This document shows, in pieces, positions 61,924-64,000 of a stretch of DNA of 64,000 bases. The translations under genes and the position numbers were made by a program. Location of the stretch: NCBI GenBank assembly GCA_945875545.1, contig CAMCKZ010000005.1, positions 1-64,000 of the forward strand. The letters run 5' to 3'. Under the pieces are notes generated by a model, which saw only the letters and a list, made by a program, of their open reading frames with translations, was not told the DNA's origin and ran no database searches. Positions within the stretch are counted from its first letter, which is position 1, and each line of letters starts with the position of its first letter. Origin of the DNA: Polyangium aurulentum. GTDB taxonomy: Bacteria; Myxococcota_A; Polyangia; Polyangiales; Polyangiaceae.

Positions 61924-63783
61924 GTGTCGAAAGTCGTTCAAGCCATCAACCGTTACAAGGCCGATCTTCGTGAGTTCGAGTTCCTGCTCTTTGAGCAGTT
62001 CAACCTCCGAACCGACATCTTGGCGAGCGACCTCTACGAGGCCTGGGGCGAAGACGAAATCCGCACGTCGCTCGCGGAATGTTACCGTTTTGTCAAGGAG
62101 GTCACCGGCCCTCTCAACGCCATCGGCGACGCCGAAGGGTGCAAAATCGTTGACGGCCGCATCAAGACGCCAACGGGCTTCAAAAATGCGTGGAACAAAC
62201 TCTACGAAGCCGGGTGGCGCGGCATTTCCGTCAAACCCGAGTTCGGGGGGGCCGGCGCTCCCTATGCCATCATGGTCATGGTCGAAGAACTGCTGAGCGG
62301 CTCCAACACGGCGTTCGCCATGTATCCGGGGCTCTGCGCCGGCGCGGCCGAAGTCATGATGCACTTCGCCACAGACGAGCAAAAAGCCCTGTTTGTGATC
62401 CGAATGATCAAGGGCGAGTGGGGCGGCACGATGTGCCTTACGGAGCCGAGTGCGGGCAGCGACGTCGGGTCTTCGCGAACGACCGCTAGGCCTCTCGGCG
62501 ACGGCACCTACGCCATCGCGGGCACGAAGATTTATATCTCCGGCGGCGACCACGACCTCGCGGAAAACGTCATCCACTTGGTGCTCGCCCGCGTCGATGG
62601 CGCGCCCGCCGGCACCAAGGGCCTCACGCTCTTTATCGTGCCTCGAATTCGCCCCAACGCCGAGGGCCTTCTTGGCGAATTCAACGACGTCTCCGTCGGT
62701 GCCATTGAGCACAAGATGGGCATCAACGGCTCCGCGACGTGCGTCGTGAATTTTGGCGAAAACGGCCAGTGCATCGGCACGCCGGTCGGCGGCGACGCGC
62801 GCCTGAATCAGGGCATGAGCCAGATGTTCGTCATGATGAACGGCGCACGAATTGCCGTGGGAATTCAAGGAGTTGCGGTTGCATCGAGCGCCTACTTGAA
62901 CGCCCTCGATTACGCGAAAGATCGCAAGCAGGGCTCGAGCATCGCGAACTGGAAAGACGCTACGGCACCGCGCGTTGCGATCATCGAGCACGCCGATGTG
63001 CGGCGCATGCTGATCGACATGAAAGCGCGCGTCGAGGGCTGCCGGGCCCTCGCCATCAAGCTCGCCTACCACCAAGATATGGCGATCATTCTCAAGGGCA
63101 AAGACGACGAAGCTTCCGCGTACCACATCGGGCAAGTCGACCTCCTCGTGCCCCTCGTGAAGGCGTATTCGTCGGACCAAGCGTTTCGCGTTTGCGAGAC
63201 CGCGATCCAGGTTTATGGCGGCGCCGGCTACACGCGCGACTACCCCGTTGAGCAGTCGTGCCGCGACTCCAAAATCTTCTCCATCTACGAGGGCACGAAC
63301 CACATTCAGGCGATGGATTTGGTCGGCCGAAAACTCGGGCAACGCGGCGGTGCCAACACCCAGGCGTTCATCGGCGACGTGGCGAAATTTGTTGCGGCGC
63401 ACAGCGAACATCCACGCATTGGTGGCGCGGTGAAACAGCTCGCGGCCGCCCAAGAGGCGCTCGCAGGTTCGGCCATGAAGCTGCTTTATTGGTTTCAAGC
63501 GGGCAAGGTTCAGCAGGTGCCTTTGCAAGCAAACCGCTTCCTCGAGATGATGAGCGAGGTCGCCGTCGGGTGGCTGCTTTTGGAGCAGGCGGTCATTGCT
63601 CACACCAAGCTGCCCGACGTGGCCGAGGGGCACCCAGACCATGCATTCTACACGGGAAAACTTTTTGCCGCCGAGTACTACGCGCACAACGTTCTACCGG
63701 GCGTGGCCTTCAAGGCTTCGCTGCTCGACAACGAAAACACGTCGGCAATCGATATCCCCGACGCGGCCTTCGCCACGGTGTAG
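61924..63783 (+). CDS. Acyl-CoA dehydrogenase, DmdC/AcdB-like
   Basis: 619 residues from GTG 61924, set by a perfect GGAGG at 61913-61917 six bases before it. The family's long N-terminal helix bundle is followed by MCLTEPSAGSDVGS (FAD and substrate loop), KIYISGGDHD, and QVYGGAGYTRDYPVEQSCRDSKIFSIYEGTNHIQAMDL, a stretch typical of DmdC-type acyl-CoA dehydrogenases. A catalytic Glu is in YEGTN. Length 600 matches this group rather than the 380-residue classical enzymes. Oxidises an acyl-CoA, possibly medium-chain or 3-methylmercaptopropionyl-CoA; substrate uncertain. Ended by a strong terminator. Confidence 0.92.
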   Translation: MSKVVQAINRYKADLREFEFLLFEQFNLRTDILASDLYEAWGEDEIRTSLAECYRFVKEVTGPLNAIGDAEGCKIVDGRIKTPTGFKNAWNKLYEAGWRGISVKPEFGGAGAPYAIMVMVEELLSGSNTAFAMYPGLCAGAAEVMMHFATDEQKALFVIRMIKGEWGGTMCLTEPSAGSDVGSSRTTARPLGDGTYAIAGTKIYISGGDHDLAENVIHLVLARVDGAPAGTKGLTLFIVPRIRPNAEGLLGEFNDVSVGAIEHKMGINGSATCVVNFGENGQCIGTPVGGDARLNQGMSQMFVMMNGARIAVGIQGVAVASSAYLNALDYAKDRKQGSSIANWKDATAPRVAIIEHADVRRMLIDMKARVEGCRALAIKLAYHQDMAIILKGKDDEASAYHIGQVDLLVPLVKAYSSDQAFRVCETAIQVYGGAGYTRDYPVEQSCRDSKIFSIYEGTNHIQAMDLVGRKLGQRGGANTQAFIGDVAKFVAAHSEHPRIGGAVKQLAAAQEALAGSAMKLLYWFQAGKVQQVPLQANRFLEMMSEVAVGWLLLEQAVIAHTKLPDVAEGHPDHAFYTGKLFAAEYYAHNVLPGVAFKASLLDNENTSAIDIPDAAFATV

Positions 63784-63836
63784 GCCGCCACGCGGCAACG
63801 GGCAGGCACGCAATTAGCAGCGTTTTCGCTGGGTTT

Positions 63837-63868
63837 GGGGCCGCAGAAATGCGACCCCTTTTGTTTTT
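63837..63868 (+). terminator. Rho-independent terminator after the acyl-CoA dehydrogenase
   Basis: GGGG-c-CGCA, GAAA loop, TGCG-a-CCCC, then TTTTGTTTTT. Nine stem positions with one mismatch, ideal for intrinsic termination. Confidence 0.85.
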
Positions 63869-63909
63869 GTCTCTTGGGTGCCTTGCGGCGAGTATGCGAT
63901 CATCACCCC

Positions 63910-64000
63910 GTGAACGTCATTCTCACGGATCGCTTGGAGCTCGTGCCCGTCACCGCCGAACTTGTGCGCGCGGTCTTGGCCAACGATCGAGACCGCTGCG
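63910..64000 (+). CDS. GNAT acetyltransferase, N-terminal start (cut by window edge)
   Basis: The frame from GTG 63910 is open to the window end and gives MNVILTDRLELVPVTAELVRAVL. TxRLxLxPxT at the start is the usual opening of RimJ/RimL-like GNAT acetyltransferases. Only 30 residues are visible, so the type cannot be refined. It follows the terminator by 41 bases and has no strong ribosome binding site. Confidence 0.65.
   Translation, partial: MNVILTDRLELVPVTAELVRAVLANDRDRC

Noticed and set aside
61876-63687. Leftward open frame antisense to the acyl-CoA dehydrogenase
   Set aside because: Shadow frame; the sense strand encodes a full dehydrogenase with ribosome binding site and terminator.

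Overview
The window is about 64 kb of high-G+C DNA packed with genes on both strands. It reads as chromosome of a myxobacterium-like Myxococcota, probably Polyangia. The reasons are the many Ser/Thr kinases and FHA proteins, numerous small lipoproteins with Asp/Ala-rich linkers, an OmpA protein with thrombospondin type-3 repeats, a low-complexity H1-like protein, and frequent GTG starts and 4-bp stop/start overlaps. No plasmid, prophage or CRISPR array is seen. The only transposase is a cut-off fragment at base 1.

Layout. 1-2.9 kb: end of an IS4/Tn5-type transposase, an H1-like repeat protein and a secreted MsrB-MsrA lipoprotein. 3-13.6 kb: a Ser/Thr kinase, an LPP20-like lipoprotein, a double-FHA protein, then a leftward block of RluA-type pseudouridine synthase, a PEP-synthase/rifampin-phosphotransferase-like enzyme and a TSP3-OmpA protein. 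13.7-17 kb: the rpmH-rnpA-yidD-yidC-jag cluster, then tRNA-Arg(CCG). 17-22.9 kb: a DprE1-like oxidase with two DprE2-like reductases, a TPR protein, a methyltransferase and a VTT-domain membrane protein. 23-33.5 kb: D-aminoacylase-type hydrolase, deacetylase-like lipoprotein, larE, DUF3105 lipoprotein, a PEGA-type protein coupled to hisF, a degenerate Fic protein and an SDR. 32.6-37 kb: dprA-topA, greB and def. 37-49 kb: FHA/pseudo-CpaF protein, membrane glycosyltransferase-like protein, cyclophilin, DUF192 protein, HMG-CoA lyase, purF, phaC and an STPK-FHA protein. 49-54.5 kb: LolA-like protein coupled to a beta-barrel protein, xth, a methyltransferase, a lamin-tail lipoprotein and tRNA-Ser(GCT). 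54.5-64 kb: PilZ receptor beside a diguanylate cyclase, pgsA, flavin reductase, FemAB-like transferase, HpcH/CitE-like lyase, a DmdC-type acyl-CoA dehydrogenase and the start of a GNAT gene.

Working together: the kinases and FHA proteins suggest phospho-Ser/Thr signalling. The GGDEF and PilZ neighbours suggest local c-di-GMP control. rnpA, yidD, yidC and jag form the usual RNA-processing and membrane-insertion block. HMG-CoA lyase, PHA synthase and the acyl-CoA dehydrogenase point to acyl-CoA metabolism and carbon storage.

The most unusual DNA-level signals are three. First, a dispersed element of about 130-140 bp with CTAG-ended inverted repeats, in two close copies and one decayed copy; one close copy lies in frame inside a beta-barrel gene and the other supplies the stop codon of pgsA. 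Second, short TA-rich patches occur between and inside genes, and inside genes they appear as runs of rare synonymous codons. Third, two tandem repeats each duplicate the stop codon of the gene they follow.
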